Positions 63,783 through 64,000 of a stretch of DNA of 64,000 nucleotides are shown piece by piece. Each line of letters begins with the position of its first letter. Position 1 is the first letter of the stretch. The position numbers and the translations under genes are program-made. The notes beneath the pieces were generated by a model. That model worked only from the letters and a program-made list of their open reading frames with translations, was not told where the DNA came from and did no database searches. Origin of the DNA: JAYYPW01 sp036128855 (GTDB lineage: Bacteria; Pseudomonadota; Gammaproteobacteria; Comchoanobacterales; Comchoanobacteraceae); contig JAYYPW010000008.1 of assembly GCA_036128855.1 (NCBI GenBank), forward strand, positions 257,501 through 321,500, written 5' to 3'.

Positions 63783-64000
63783 TTAGCCGTGGCGAGTCCT
63801 TTCCTCCTCTAGAGGTTCTAGATCTATCATACGAATGACCAGTTTTTTTTGAGTGATAGATAAACTACATCCATATGAGAATGGGTCAAGGTTAGCAGTA
63901 ATCGTATAATAGAAGGTAGGATCATAGTGAATTGGGGATAAATCATTACCCCAGGTGCCATCTAAGGTACATGAACTTATATCTGGATGGCTATAGGTAT
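63783..64000 (-). CDS. 3' end of an unidentified gene (5' part beyond window)
   Basis: The minus-strand frame is open from the window edge to a TAA at 63783-63785, giving the last 71 residues. They contain two cysteines about 33 residues apart (ISSCTLDGTW and SYGCSLSITQ), possibly a disulfide, and an acidic-basic end (EPLEEERTRHG). This fits an exported beta-rich domain. It lies 119 bases upstream of the usher-like gene in the same direction, so it may be a pilus subunit or chaperone; this is a guess from position. Confidence 0.5.
   Translation of the reverse strand, partial: TYSHPDISSCTLDGTWGNDLSPIHYDPTFYYTITANLDPFSYGCSLSITQKKLVIRMIDLEPLEEERTRHG

Overview
The window looks like a chromosome segment of an AT-rich, host-associated gammaproteobacterium, probably allied to the Legionellales or similar intracellular lineages. 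The housekeeping part is gammaproteobacterial in content and order: rplM-rpsI-sspA-sspB, xseB-ispA, divergent lpoA/rsmI with dolP and yraN nearby, aceE-aceF with a homodimeric E1, zipA, mpl and a gntX/bioH-like neighbour pair. The accessory part is what intracellular bacteria carry: three divergent protein-kinase-like proteins plus an ankyrin-containing relative, a DUF2608 secreted HAD-like protein, a DotI/IcmL-like periplasmic protein of type IVB secretion, a protein with an LPD7-like segment, and several orphan membrane proteins with paired hydrophobic helices. No transposase, integrase, phage gene or CRISPR array was recognised. The genus cannot be fixed from the sequence alone.

Layout. 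1-3.4 kb: 3' end of lysS, ygfZ, a secreted or membrane-anchored Ser/Thr-rich repeat protein, and a BioC-like protein whose SAM-binding motif has eroded. 3.35-7.3 kb: minus-strand operon thrS-xseB-ispA-hemF. 7.4-9.0 kb: dsbB and an LPD7-like protein. 9.1-11.2 kb: rplM-rpsI-sspA-sspB behind a strong sigma-70 promoter. 11.2-13.7 kb: minus-strand dolP, site-2 protease, dapE. 14-17.2 kb: yraN, lpoA, rsmI. 17.26-17.6 kb: RNase P RNA with its promoter. 17.7-22.9 kb: a CPA2 antiporter, then aceE-aceF. 22.9-33.7 kb: an accessory island (kinase-like family, DUF2608 protein, TPR protein, SCP2 protein) that separates aceEF from lpdA (33.8-35.3 kb). 35.4-40.6 kb: gntX/comF, a BioH-like hydrolase, a phosphopantetheinyl transferase, mpl with an overlapping DUF2256 gene, and an SMR transporter. 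40.9-47.9 kb: orphan genes, an SDR, a glycine-zipper lipoprotein, a two-domain Pnkp-type RNA end-healing enzyme and a TonB-dependent receptor with an unusual plug. 48.1 kb: tRNA-Arg(CCU). 48.4-52.3 kb: zipA, the IcmL-like gene, an ELM1-family protein and a GT4 glycosyltransferase. 52.5-62 kb: orphan membrane proteins around ligA. 62-64 kb: a fimbrial-usher-like barrel protein and the 3' end of an unidentified upstream gene.

How it may work together. AceE, AceF and Lpd rebuild the pyruvate dehydrogenase complex although their genes are split. DolP, LpoA, Mpl, DapE and ZipA point to a maintained peptidoglycan and outer membrane. The TonB receptor, usher-like protein and lipoproteins would face the host or its vacuole. 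The IcmL-like protein makes type IVB secretion plausible, and the kinase-like, ankyrin and LPD7-like proteins are natural candidate substrates; that link is inference from family knowledge and location.
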